A DNA stretch of 64,000 nucleotides from Ischnura elegans (GCF_921293095.1 NC_060248.1:130398972-130462971); one strand, 5' to 3'. Counted from the first letter of the stretch, positions 9,928 through 20,185 are shown. Numbers and translations are program-made. The notes: generated by a model not told the origin, from the letters alone.

Positions 9928-11640
9928 TATCTATCGGTTTGCAGTTAATAATGGATTTTACCGGATAAATGACTTCGGAGTGTTGTGAAGACCTTCCAAA
10001 TGAGCACTGTTAAAAATCTAACTCTGTGAAAAAATTCAAGTCAATTGTTTGAGCTTCAATAACAAAGCAATTATGTTTCACCTGGTGTTTTTGAGAAGAT
10101 CGATTCGATCATGTTAGTGAACCAACGTAAGGTTTCAATTAATAACTCAGGTATTGTATTTGTGAATAGGGTTGTTAATGCGAGCTGTATTTTGAAAATA
10201 ATGTAAATTTTTTGTATTTGAGGAGCAAGTAGAAGTTAAAAAGGGTCTAGGAACGTACCTGTTCTGTGGCTCTATGGAATGTGGGTCTGGGAACGTTATT
10301 TTTAGAAACATATTGAGTTGCAAGTTAATGGATTGCGAGGAATAAAGGGTGATCACGCTGCTAACTTACCCATGGAACACCAATTGCAAAGAATTTAATT
10401 CTCGAAAGCAGTTCCTTCGCTGTGAAATTATATTTTGACTTTCTTTTAAACTGACAAGTATGACTTTTTAATGAACTTGACCTCATGCGCTTGGGCCGTG
10501 GTCAGGTGCTGCAATCTTTACGGCAGGCATCACGTAGCGTTTACATGTGAAGATCCGTTTTTCAATAGTTTTCAGATCTTTTTCTAAGAAAGCAAATCCC
10601 ATCAATGAAAAAGAATTAAACGAATATCCAAATCTGGCATGTAATTCAGCTGTAAACTTAGGCAAGTTATAAGAAGGACAATTGCAAGGATTGATTCATA
10701 TCAAAAGGGAGCTGCAATAAATCATATTTCTTGAAAGTCTCTTTCGGTGAAAACGCTTTCACTTTTACGCAGTAAACACTGCTTCCGGATAGGAGTTTTT
10801 CATAGGTACGTCATTGTGGGAAAAATCGTGCTCGTTGCGAAAATCTGTTTAATTTTCATCGGTCAAAATTGGAAGTGCTATTTCTAATTCCAAGAATTTT
10901 GAGAACAAATTTTGGTTAAATTTAATGTTTGAAATGAAAGGGATAGAGTGTTAAAGGCTATTCTGAGGCTCTATTTCATCTCTTTCCTCCCTCGGCTCAA
11001 CGCGAGTTAAAGGGGATGAGTTGTCCCTGGACTTCCTTCAATTAAACGCCAGGACGAAGGCTTTGTTTCCGTAAAATTCAATTCAATTTCTTACAGGAAT
11101 AAAAGTCAAGCTACAGCTATCTTCAAAACTCCACATTCTGGATTATAATAATTCAAAATTAGAGTTTTCCGAGGTGTTTATGGTCGGTTTGTGTAGAGCG
11201 GAGATTTTGGAAATTTTTGTGTATCAATGCAAAGTTTTTGGTATGGAGAACTCAACATTCTGAGTTTAAAAAATTATAATTCAGCAATGGAAGTCGTTAA
11301 ATGTTTTTCATCGAACCAAGTTTTATTGGAAAACACTAATTTCTAATTCACTGTGCGGGTTTTGCGGTGAATTTCTTAATTTTGGGCAGTTTTGCCATTG
11401 CTAGTGGAGTAGGTATGGAATATTGGGGTCCCGGTTTAAGCCTTTGGGAATTAAAGTCGTATGTTCAGAATTCAATTAAATTAGGAATTAAAGTTTCCAA
11501 AAAAAGGTTTCCCTGTTGGCTTGGCAACCATCATCCGGGAGGAGGATCTGTCTTAACGAGCCCGAGACGGGGTAAGATTGTTTTTGAGAGTTGGTTTTAA
11601 GATTGTTTGGTAAGATTGAGCTTTATTCCCATTTTGATTG
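9928..11640. other. Unique AT-rich DNA
   Basis: 1.7 kb in which I find no credible coding exon, RNA gene or repeat. The small ORFs present have no recognisable motifs. Confidence 0.5.
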
Positions 11641-11739
11641 ACTTTTGGGAATAATACTTCTTATTTTCATTTCTTTACTATCACAAGAACTTTTGAATAC
11701 TGAGGATTTAATGATTGTGGAAAGATTTTCGCATGAAAA

Positions 11740-11880
11740 AACAAAAGAGTGGTGCTATATCGCACTCACCCTGCCACACCTTGAATATGCAGCGAGCATA
11801 CGGGATTCAGTGCAGAAAAACTTAATCCGTGGACTTAATAAAATAGTAAAAAAAAGCTGCGCGGTTCGTCGAAAACAGCT
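11740..11880 (+). pseudogene. CR1-like LINE RT C-terminal scrap
   Basis: The translation includes ALTLPHLEYAASIRDSVQKN, matching the CR1/Jockey 'RPHLEYAxxVWDPxxK' block after the RT domain, followed by a diverged form of the 'VQRxAARFV' helix. About 45 codons survive. The downstream frame is unrelated. Confidence 0.72.
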
Positions 11881-12066
11881 ACAGGCACAGATATATACAA
11901 TAGATTGGCAGTGCCTATGTTTTCCTCACGGTGGCGCTGAAGCCGGCCGGCAGAAGAATTTTGCGCAACTAGCCATCTTGCTTTCACCGACCGTTGCTCA
12001 TGTGCCATTAACATACGTGTATTTGAGAGGCTACTTTTCCTGCTTTTGGAGCTTTATAAAAGAAGA

Positions 12067-12159
12067 ATGGTGAACTACTGCGTTATGTGGGGGTGCACAT
12101 TTAAGTATACTACGAGGGGAAATTTTCCTGGGGGCGAAAATGTGTCTCTACACGCGTAA
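12067..12159 (+). CDS. Short THAP-like N-terminus (30 aa), speculative
   Basis: The ORF begins MVNYCVMWGC followed by TFKYTTRGNFPG. A Met, then Cys-x4-Cys, then a Phe-Pro after a basic stretch is the layout of a THAP zinc-finger N-terminus, found in P-element transposases and host regulators. The frame stops after 30 codons, so it would need splicing to supply the rest (the second Cys/His pair and AVPTIF-type motif are not visible). Might be chance. Confidence 0.2.
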   Translation: MVNYCVMWGCTFKYTTRGNFPGGENVSLHA

Positions 12160-12504
12160 ATAATAGATATAAGGAAAGCATGGTTTGCGTTCAGTAATGT
12201 CTCCGCTTCCATCTCACAGAGCATGAAAATATTTTCCAAAGCCTTTTTTTTGTACGTATCGCCACGAAATTTATATCACGTGAAGTGCAGGTTATGCTCT
12301 ACCTTTTTAAATTTATTGTTGGCAAAATTCACATAGTTGTAGAAATAGCATCATGAAACTGTGACACGTTATTTTTGCTGAAATGCAAATTGCTCTCGAA
12401 AACAAATTCTAAAGGTGTGTGACGGAAGCGGATATTTACCGGAGTTTCTGAAAGCGATATCATTTCAAATTCAGTAGCTTCATATCTCTAGGATCGGTAA
12501 TCAA
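12160..12504. other. Unassigned AT-rich DNA
   Basis: No feature seen. Confidence 0.5.
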
Positions 12505-12943
12505 CCCCTCAAGCGCGGCGGGCATTTATTTAAATACCATCCCAGCGGCCGGATGAGATTAAGAAGACTTCACCTTATTGGCATACTATCATTCAATAAT
12601 TTATATCGTTCATAATATACGATCATTATCATTAAAAATTTTTGTAAACTTGCATAATGTAGTGCGCTACTATATAATAATTTTTCAAGCGTTTGAATAA
12701 ATATAGGCGTTGAGTTTTTCGACCGAAGTCGTCAATGTGCTGGTTTAAAACGGAATTTCATCGAATCATTTTAAAAATTTCTGAAGGCCTAAAGTCGTTA
12801 TGAATATTTTATTGGAGAGGGAAAGCATTTCTTCAAAAGATAGAGCAATTTGTTTTAATCTAAAATACAATATCTGGCGGAGAAAAAAAATTATATACAG
12901 TAGGTCAGGAAGCGTACTGGGTACGCATGACGGCGTTGAGGGG
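12505..12943. mobile_element. piggyBac-like MITE (439 bp)
   Basis: The right end reads ...CGGCGTTGAGGGG followed by TTAA (12944-12947). The left end is CCCCTCAAGCGCGGCG preceded by TCAA, a one-base-decayed TTAA. TTAA target sites plus CCC-starting termini fit piggyBac. No transposase coding lies inside. Confidence 0.55.
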
Positions 12944-12947
12944 TTAA

Positions 12948-14390
12948 TAACATGTGCATTCTCTGTCTCGGTGTCTGTGTTTTGATGACGGAATCATCAT
13001 GATGTTTTCAGTTGTGTTTTCTGTGTTTACCAAGAAAAGACTTTCTCCAGTTTCCATTATGTCATATACTTTCCGCTGTTGCATTATTACATTGTATCGG
13101 AATTTTATTTCCGTTGTAGTATTATTATTTATTTAGATATGTAGAGCGTGTATTATGCACATTTAACTCTATCTGGAAACTTAACGAATTTCTTTCAAAA
13201 GCATAAGTTTTGACTTTGTTAATATCTATTGAGTGAAATTCCGAGAAACTGATCGCTTAAATAATGGTTTGCATGTGCTCGCGGTGAAATGACGCGGTCA
13301 CATTCATTATAATTCAACCTTTCCATGTAGCACTTATCAGGTATTTGATCATTTTGTGGCTTCTATATAGAACATGGTGTCTGTTATAATCACTTATCCC
13401 GGTAAGATAGAAATTCTAATTAAAAACGTACCCCCTCATGATGTAAGATTTATATTATAGTCTGCTTCCCCTTCGAATATTATAACAACATGAAACTGAT
13501 TATTGATGATCATGGATCAAATCGTTGAGTTTTTTAAGCCAATAACTTCTTTTCAAGTTCGCAATTGGGTGATCGTGAGGGGAAATCCAAAACACTGCCT
13601 ATATAAAATAATGTAAATTATATTTCTGATGCTTAAGGATAGGAATTCAATCGCATTGACTCTTTACGACCTCAGAAAAGCATTTTACAGCACCAAGCAG
13701 CATGCCTTGCTCAGAAAGTTAGATCATAATGGGTTTAAATAGGTTGAATCAAATTTAATTACGTAATATTTTTGGCCCGATTACTTATGGCAGTGAAAGG
13801 TTAGGTAGCATTGCTTCTACGTTTTTCGTCTACTTGACAACTCTAACTGAGCAACAACTCTTTGACAACAAAAATACAGTAAGTGGAAGCATCAAACCTT
13901 TGGAATTTTCGAATTATTTTGTTTGAATAGTGTGACAATGTCGCTGGTAAATCTAAGGGTGAACAATACCATGTATTCACGATTGTAGGCTACCTTCCTA
14001 CACTAGCAGACGACGTAGTTAACCATTTTCCCCATCTGCTACGCCCCTTCTACATTTGGGACACAATCTTTTTTTTTCGAGATAACTCATGCATATGGAT
14101 TCCAATTCCATAATATTGAGCAGGAACCGAATTAGTATTAATCTTAGCTCAGCTTATATTACCAATTTCATAACTTCGTCACGGTTATGTTCCGCTCAAA
14201 GATTGGTTAATTTACCACGTAAGTGTCAAGATCGGTCCCTTTCTTTTTAATTGGATACATCTTAAACGAAAATGACAACGTTTTCTATAGTTCATAGCCT
14301 TAATCAATGCGCCATTATCTTTCACAATGTAATTTTCCTCCAGTTCCCTACTTACGCAAACGCATAGGTCGGTGAAAGCAACATGGCCGC
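12948..14390. other. Unique AT-rich DNA
   Basis: No gene, RNA or repeat that I can support across this 1.4 kb. Confidence 0.5.
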
Positions 14391-14454
14391 CAGCAGAAAG
14401 GCATGGCTTCACCCCCCCCACTCCCATTGCCAATCTATTGTATATATCTGTGGC

Positions 14455-14711
14455 TACAGGCGTACGGAAAGCGTATGGCAGATGTTAAACGAATTAGTCT
14501 GGGAGCCGCTGGAGACCCGGAGGCTGCGCGCTAAGCTTAGATTACTTGAGCAATTAAGAATATATATATCTTTAAGAGCGACTCGGAGAACATCGTATTA
14601 CATCCCCGCTGTATTTCCAACGATAAATTAAGGGAAATATTTTGCCCAACGGATAAGTATGGGAATTCGTTTTCCCGAACTGTAAAGGACTTTTATAAGT
14701 GCCAGGCGGAA
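14455..14711 (+). pseudogene. CR1-like LINE 3' end, part 1 (interrupted by Transib-like element)
   Basis: The translation contains LVWEPLETRRLRAKLRLLEQ, the same C-terminal RT block as the LINE at 22915-23359 (GWQPLETRRLRARLRLLEQ), followed by a decayed 'FPRTIKDFN'-like end. Sequence homologous to the LINE's 3' UTR resumes at 17161 on the far side of the Transib-like element, so this LINE copy was present first and was split. Several stop codons confirm it is dead. Confidence 0.82.
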
Positions 14712-14716
14712 CGTCG

Positions 14717-14754
14717 CACAGTGGGCTGAAATCGAAAAAAGCTGGACAAAACCT
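14717..14754 (+). repeat. RSS-like left terminus
   Basis: Heptamer CACAGTG, 22-bp spacer, then ACAAAACCT (14746-14754), which matches the V(D)J nonamer ACAAAAACC at 7 of 9 positions. The same arrangement is mirrored at the right end. The heptamer identity is direct; the nonamer similarity could be chance in an A-rich stretch. Confidence 0.6.
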
Positions 14755-15637
14755 CGAAAATGGTTTTTTTGAGTATGGAAGTTGAAACTTTGCACAGTTG
14801 TTGCCAACACATTAGTGCATTTTTTGACGCAAAATGTTTTTCATAGGTTGATTTTTTGTATAAAATACATAGCCTCAAAGTTGAACAAATTTGGCGCAAA
14901 TTGCCCGCTTTGAATTTTTTTCGAAATTCAGCATGTTTAAACTAATGTCACACCTTAAGTAGTAATTCAATAGCAACAAAAATTTATAAAATTGTTAAAA
15001 GGTTTGTTAGCATTGATTACCACCAACTTTCACGACTTAGTTGTTGTATTTGTGACCAATACGATACAAAATGGCGGACCCTGTTTTTCGTCGAATTTTT
15101 GGGTTTATGTAGGATTTTAAAAAAAGGATCACCGAGTTACCTCGAGATATTTACACCACATATACAAAAAAGTATATAGATTACGATAATCGGAAGTGCA
15201 GCTGCGACCACCTGCGACGCCGAAATTAAGATCGATTTTTCGAACGTGCGGCACCGCCCGGAGCTGGCTGCTGGCCACGGGAATTGCCGTACTCGACGGA
15301 TGTTGGATAGTGAATCATTTTAAGCAAATTTATTGTATAAAAGCTATGATATATTATTACTACATTTATTTTCCTTTTGTTATAACCTGATTTCTTTACT
15401 CTCTTGTAATATTTATAGTCGATGCAGTACAAAATGGTGGACGCTAATTTCAGTAACATTTTTGCCCGTGTGTGGCTATATAAAAAGAAGGACACCGAGT
15501 TGCTCTCAGATATTTACATCGTAATTGCATCAAGCCTTTTAGAGTCTCCATCCACAGAAATAATCTGCGACCGTTCGCAACAAACAAAATAAAAATCGAT
15601 GTTTCTACCGTGCCGCGCAGTCCGCGGCTGCTCCCTG
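14717..15637 (+). repeat. Left inverted arm of the Transib-like element
   Basis: Reverse complement of 16235-17155, with every position x pairing with 31872-x. It contains two diverged subterminal units sharing 'taaatatct-ga-g-aactcggt', a thymine run and 'ccattttgta': one around 15060-15190 and the other around 15430-15540 (opposite orientation to their listing at 16690-16820 and 16350-16450). Confidence 0.85.
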
Positions 15638-15830
15638 GGCGGATGGAATTTCGTGACGCAGCGTACATTATAAAACGCTATGAATGCATAGTCTTTGTTG
15701 AGGATGTATTTAATGTTATTATTAACAGTATAGGCTTTTAGGCTTTTTTCTCAGCCGTTTCATTTTGATAAAAGGTTATCAATGAATATCTAAATAACTG
15801 TTGAACTTTCCCCATGTACGTGCAATAGTA

Positions 15831-16234
15831 TCACTCCGAGTCGGTTGAAGAACTGTCGGTTTCACTTCCAGGCTGCAGGATTTCTGGCTCATCGTCATTT
15901 AGTAACAGTAAATTCCTCACTTCTATCGGCATTCTTCGGGATATCTTCGTAATTAGGGGTGCGGCGTTGGATATTACTGTATCCGAGGTCAGGAGGAGCC
16001 GGCGAAATAAGTCATTGTTGGTAGATATTCTTGAGTGCTTCCTGCTGAAGCTTTCTCGATATTTTCTGGTATCTTTATTGCGTGCTTCAATTTCTTCTTC
16101 AGATAATTGCCCTAAAGGAAGAATCATCTCTGAAGCTATATATGCTCTGTGTATTAGAACCTTATGAACTGTCGGAGTCATGTGAAACCATGTGTACAGA
16201 GTGACGAAGAGCACAGCGGTTTCCAAGCAATAAT
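15831..16234 (-). pseudogene. Transib/RAG1-like transposase, C-terminal ~135 residues
   Basis: Reading leftwards from the arm junction, the frame gives a hydrophobic start, then TVHKVLIHRAYI, LPLGQLSEEEIEARNK, and an Arg/Ser-rich helix (RESFSRKHSR) ending in LLLTSD. This order parallels the RAG1/Transib C-terminal catalytic region, where an 'FHK-x-LxH' segment precedes a Gly, a Ser-Glu, and Glu-x-x-NK. The third catalytic Glu of the DDE triad lies in that segment (E962 in mouse RAG1). The product ends in an acidic Ser-rich tail (TDSSSTDSE) at a stop near 15831. The frame runs ~9 codons into the arm with no Met, so upstream coding was lost at the arm junction. Both catalytic Asp residues are missing, making it a relic. 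Confidence 0.75.
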
Positions 16235-17155
16235 CAGGGAGCAGCCGCGGACTGCGCGGCACGGTAGAAACATCGATTTTTATTTTGTTTGTTGCGAACG
16301 GTCGCAGATTATTTCTGTGGATGGAGACTCTAAAAGGCTTGATGCAATTACGATGTAAATATCTGAGAGCAACTCGGTGTCCTTCTTTTTATATAGCCAC
16401 ACACGGGCAAAAATGTTACTGAAATTAGCGTCCACCATTTTGTACTGCATCGACTATAAATATTACAAGAGAGTAAAGAAATCAGGTTATAACAAAAGGA
16501 AAATAAATGTAGTAATAATATATCATAGCTTTTATACAATAAATTTGCTTAAAATGATTCACTATCCAACATCCGTCGAGTACGGCAATTCCCGTGGCCA
16601 GCAGCCAGCTCCGGGCGGTGCCGCACGTTCGAAAAATCGATCTTAATTTCGGCGTCGCAGGTGGTCGCAGCTGCACTTCCGATTATCGTAATCTATATAC
16701 TTTTTTGTATATGTGGTGTAAATATCTCGAGGTAACTCGGTGATCCTTTTTTTAAAATCCTACATAAACCCAAAAATTCGACGAAAAACAGGGTCCGCCA
16801 TTTTGTATCGTATTGGTCACAAATACAACAACTAAGTCGTGAAAGTTGGTGGTAATCAATGCTAACAAACCTTTTAACAATTTTATAAATTTTTGTTGCT
16901 ATTGAATTACTACTTAAGGTGTGACATTAGTTTAAACATGCTGAATTTCGAAAAAAATTCAAAGCGGGCAATTTGCGCCAAATTTGTTCAACTTTGAGGC
17001 TATGTATTTTATACAAAAAATCAACCTATGAAAAACATTTTGCGTCAAAAAATGCACTAATGTGTTGGCAACAACTGTGCAAAGTTTCAACTTCCATACT
17101 CAAAAAAACCATTTTCGAGGTTTTGTCCAGCTTTTTTCGATTTCAGCCCACTGTG
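16235..17155 (-). repeat. Right inverted arm of the Transib-like element
   Basis: Mirror of the left arm; ends in CACTGTG immediately before the CGTCG duplication. The inner junction is abrupt: homology stops at 'gctgctccctg' on both sides, with unrelated sequence inward. Confidence 0.85.
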
Positions 17156-17160
17156 CGTCG

Positions 17161-17245
17161 TAGGGGAATTTCCTTTTTATCTATCAACGGCTGGTGTCCT
17201 AATACCTTCCTGCGGGGTTATGTATATAGATATAGATGTTCAAGT
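17161..17245 (+). pseudogene. CR1-like LINE 3' UTR, part 2
   Basis: Contains 'aacggctggtgtcctaa', 'cctgcggggtta' and a degenerate 'tatgtagat' tail, matching 23285-23359. It completes the LINE interrupted at 14711 by the Transib-like element. Confidence 0.75.
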
Positions 17246-17581
17246 GCTGTGAATGTTAATTTAGAATCCACCACACATATGTAGTTTAACTGGAAATATC
17301 CAAATATTTCCAATTGCAAATTTCATTTCATATTTGGTGATAATATAAGAATTCGCAATTTAGAACCCAAATACTGTATCGTTTTACACGCTTTAGGGAT
17401 AGCGTGGCAGTCTTGTGGGAAAGGAATTTACAAAGGAATTGGAATGTGTGATACTGAAACGCCTGTGGCTGAGCCAGGGGTGAGCTCTACCCTCACCTAT
17501 CCGAAACAACCTTCACGTTAAATCACTCAGTGAATGTTCCATCCTTATTTTCGCCACATTTTACCCTTCTTTTGCTTGCAG
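17246..17581. other. Unassigned DNA upstream of candidate exon
   Basis: No repeat recognised. The last ~35 bases are a pyrimidine-rich tract ending in TTTGCTTGCAG, a strong 3' splice site. Confidence 0.5.
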
Positions 17582-17690
17582 GAAGCGAATGCTATAAGTC
17601 CTGATATTGCAACGGAAATCGCTCTACTCCACAATGTTGTTTCCAGTTCCCGCCGTCCCATCGGCAAGTTTGGGAAGCAACAAAGGAATG
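17582..17690 (+). CDS. Candidate internal exon of a host gene (109 bp)
   Basis: Bounded by a polypyrimidine tract plus TTGCAG (ending 17581) and the donor GTAAGA (17691). Of the three frames only one is open, reading EANAISPDIATEIALLHNV then VSSSRRPIGKFGKQQRN, and it ends with one base of a split codon. The dibasic RR and GK/GKQQR sites resemble a peptide-precursor layout, but I recognise no named family. It pairs in frame with the block at 17818-17993. Upstream exons with a start codon are not identified. Confidence 0.45.
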
Positions 17691-17817
17691 GTAAGACTCC
17701 TGTTTTTCTTAACTTATTAATTTGTAGACTGGGAAAATTTCCTATTACAGAATTTAAATCCTTGAATTATTGATAAATGTTTGAATATTTTGAAACTCAA
17801 GTTTCTTATTTTTTTAG

Positions 17818-17993
17818 GAATTCAAAATTTTCAACAGTATCTCAAAAAGAAAAACTTTTCTCCCCTTTCACTTTCACCTTCTCCGAAACCCTGCCTGCCG
17901 AATAATCATCGGAAAGCGCACGAGGCCGTAGTTACGTTACCCCGGCGCTGTGGTCGGCATTGCAAGACCTCGAAGCAGAAGGCAAATCAATAG
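17818..17993 (+). CDS. Candidate terminal exon of the same gene
   Basis: Follows an acceptor TTTTTTTAG (ending 17817) after a 127 bp GT-AG intron. Two bases complete the split Gly codon, and the frame stays open for 57 codons: a Ser/Pro-rich stretch (FSPLSLSPSPKPCLP), then TLPRRCGRHCKTSKQKANQ and TAG at 17991-17993. An AATAAA lies 70 bp beyond the stop (18063-18068), as expected of a last exon. Cysteines and paired basics suggest a small secreted or processed product, but no family is recognised. Confidence 0.42.
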
Positions 17994-18062
17994 GGAAAGC
18001 AGGCAGCTTTTTTCGAGTTCTCCACCATACTTTAGTCTTAAATACAAAGTTATAGATCCAGA

Positions 18063-18068
18063 AATAAA
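18063..18068 (+). terminator. Putative polyadenylation signal AATAAA
   Basis: Canonical hexamer 70 bp downstream of the stop codon of the candidate gene at 17582-17993. Confidence 0.35.
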
Positions 18069-18169
18069 TTATGCCGCATATATCTCTCCTTGTAAGAGTA
18101 AATGTTTAGTAATCAAACCGTATGAATAATGGAACTGAGAATGTATTCCATACTTGGTCTCCGTGACAA

Positions 18170-18910
18170 CTAAAGGCTACGTGTCCACCAAAAGTACCGA
18201 TATTAAGTCTCGAGAGTCGAGTAAAACTATAGTGAAAATGTGAGAGAGACTATTCATGGAGACTACATGCGATAAGTCTCGGAGACTTCAATAATTGTTA
18301 CCAGTGGACACACATTATTCACAACTCTCGAGAAAAAGTCTCAGAAACCGAAACAGTTACATTCTTCTGAGACCGGTCTCACAAGGAAAGTCCCTCAATT
18401 GTCACCACTAGGCATCGTTAAAGTTTTGCTAAGTGATAGGAAATGGACACTCATGAGGTGTAGTTTTTGTTTCCGCCGCCAACGCTATATACTTCTCGAG
18501 ATATAAACGACGTTATGTAACAGGGAAACGCCTCGATTTATGCAACCCACAGCACGACAATACACCGTCAGTACTCTTCGTCCTAGCAACGGAATATAAG
18601 GTTGACTGAGGGCGGAATAATGGGATTTTTCCTGGTTCTTTCCATTCGGAAATATCTCGAAAAGTATTGAGCGTTGGCGGCTGTAACAAAAACTATACTT
18701 CATGCAAAATTTGAACGAGATCTGGTCGTGACAGATGAGAGACTTTTCTTGTCAGGCCTTACAATACTAATAGCCACGTATGTTTCAGTTATTTTCCTTG
18801 AGTGGACACGCTAAGTTGAGATCTCCTAGACTCGAGCCTCGGATACCTTTAGTGTCGTGAGATTACTCTCCAAAGGGCACAGTTCTGAGATAAATCTCAA
18901 TACAGCAAGA
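18170..18910. repeat. GTCTC/GAGAC-rich segment with possible TIRs
   Basis: Outer ends resemble an inverted pair: 'ggctacgtgtccacc' at ~18175 and 'agtggacacgcta' near 18801. The DNA near each end is filled with GTCTC/GAGAC and CTCGAG dyads (for example 'gtctcggagac' at 18275). A separate MITE sits inside at 18453-18703. May be one nested composite element; boundaries are tentative. Confidence 0.4.
18453..18703. mobile_element. MITE with ~50 bp inverted ends (251 bp)
   Basis: Left end ATGAGGTGTAGTTTTTGTTT and right end read inward ATGAAGTATAGTTTTTGTTA; both continue with 'gccgccaacgct', 'atactt-tcgagatat'. The interior is unique. No clear target duplication. Confidence 0.75.
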
Positions 18911-19039
18911 ATCGTAATTTGGTGACAAGAGGACTCGTAGCTTTAGAATAGCTCCACGAAAGAGAGACGAAAGACTAGCTCTCGTTTGATCCTGTCATAA
19001 GTTAACCTCCTTTTTTATCGTGCCTGATCATCAATCTAG

Positions 19040-19485
19040 GGATTGGTTTTGATGTAGCTTTCCACTCAGTTCTCCTATCAGCTAATCTGTTCACACCTAC
19101 GTAATTCTTCTCTTTCACATCCTTCTTCACTTGTTCCGTATATTTCGTTCGAGGAATTCCTTTTCCGTTTCTCCCATCATTACTTGTCCCTCGAAGATTA
19201 TCTTCATCAGGACATCATGTCTCAAGATATAGCCTATAAGGTTGTTCCGTCTTCTTGTCAAGGTTTTCATGAGGCTTCTCTTCTCTCCCACTCTTCTTAG
19301 GATTTTCTCATTACTTACTCGGTCGATCCATTTAATCTTCATCATTCTTCTGTAACACTGCATTACGAAGGCTTCTACACTTGATTTCTCCGCTGCTGTC
19401 ATTGTCCATGCCTCACTTCCGCAGAGAAGCCCATCCATAAAAAATATCGAGTTTGTGTCGTCAATTTGGGCGATTAAAAAAACAA
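19040..19485 (-). pseudogene. RTE-clade LINE 3' end, copy 1
   Basis: The minus-strand frame gives GSEAWTMTAAEKSSVEAF, then CYRRMMKIKWIDRVSNEKIL, the post-RT block shared with the RTE ORF at 50186-51868 (ETWTIGAAEKKRIDAFELWC...). It runs into a 3' UTR ending 'caatccctagattgatgatc'. About 100 codons survive with no RT core. Confidence 0.88.
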
Positions 19486-19814
19486 TCTTTGCCATCGTTT
19501 CGGAATTAAATTGATTCAATCTTCATGACATAGAGAGAATCGTATGAGGGCGAAAACCTATATCTCGTGGCTTATTTAAAAAAATCGATGAAATGTTAAG
19601 AGGGATATTGACTTAGGAATTAGTTATATGGGTCCATAATTATTACTTCTTCATAGTTGGATGAATCCTCCAACGCTTATAGCAAGTGGTATAAGTACAA
19701 TAATAGAGTTTAAGAAGCTTTAGCATGTCTCTGGGAACCACTGAAACAGATCTCTATGCGTCAACATGTACAACATAAAAACGACATTGGTTTGATTAGA
19801 TTAGATTAGGTTAC

Positions 19815-20185
19815 ATCGGTTTGGCGCAGCTCTCCACTGAATTATCCTATCACATAACCTTTTCGTATTTCTTCTTTTTCACATCCTTCTTTATTTGTTC
19901 CATATATTTTGTTCGAGATCCTCTTTTTCGGTTCTTGCCTTCCACTTGTCCCTCGACGATTGTCTTCATCAGGGCATCATGTCTCAAGATGTGGTCTATA
20001 AGATCATAGTTCCATCTACTTTTCAAGGTTTTCACGAGGTTTCTCTTCTCTCCCACTCTTCGTAGGGTTTCCTCATTACGTACTCGGTCGATCCATTTGA
20101 TTTTCGTCATTCTTCTGTAACACTACATTTCGAAGGCTCTCGCCCTTGATTTCTCTGCTGCTGATATTGTCCATGCCTCACTTCC
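19815..20185 (-). pseudogene. RTE-clade LINE 3' end, copy 2
   Basis: Same family and strand as 19040-19485, reading KIKWIDRVRNEETLRRVGEK and ending with a QIKKDVKKKKYEKVM-like tail. The upstream 'TAAEKS' block is frame-broken near 20150. The two copies are about 400 bp apart in tandem orientation, possibly from a local duplication or repeated insertion. Confidence 0.87.

Larger units (their letters stand above)
14717..17155 (-). mobile_element. Transib/RAG1-like transposon with 921-bp inverted arms
   Basis: 2,439 bp element. Both ends start with the heptamer CACAGTG (14717-14723; inverse at 17149-17155) and are flanked by the identical pentamer CGTCG (14712-14716, 17156-17160), matching the 5-bp GC-rich duplications of Transib elements. 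Arms 14717-15637 and 16235-17155 are inverted and collinear without indels; every stretch I compared was identical. Between them lies a 597 bp loop holding the last ~135 codons of a RAG1-like transposase on the minus strand. The rest of the transposase is missing, so the copy is non-autonomous. It sits inside a CR1-like LINE. Confidence 0.85.

Noticed and set aside
15226..15495. Identical 89-codon ORFs in both Transib-like arms
   Set aside because: The identity is explained by the inverted duplication at DNA level, and the peptide is AT-biased without motifs.
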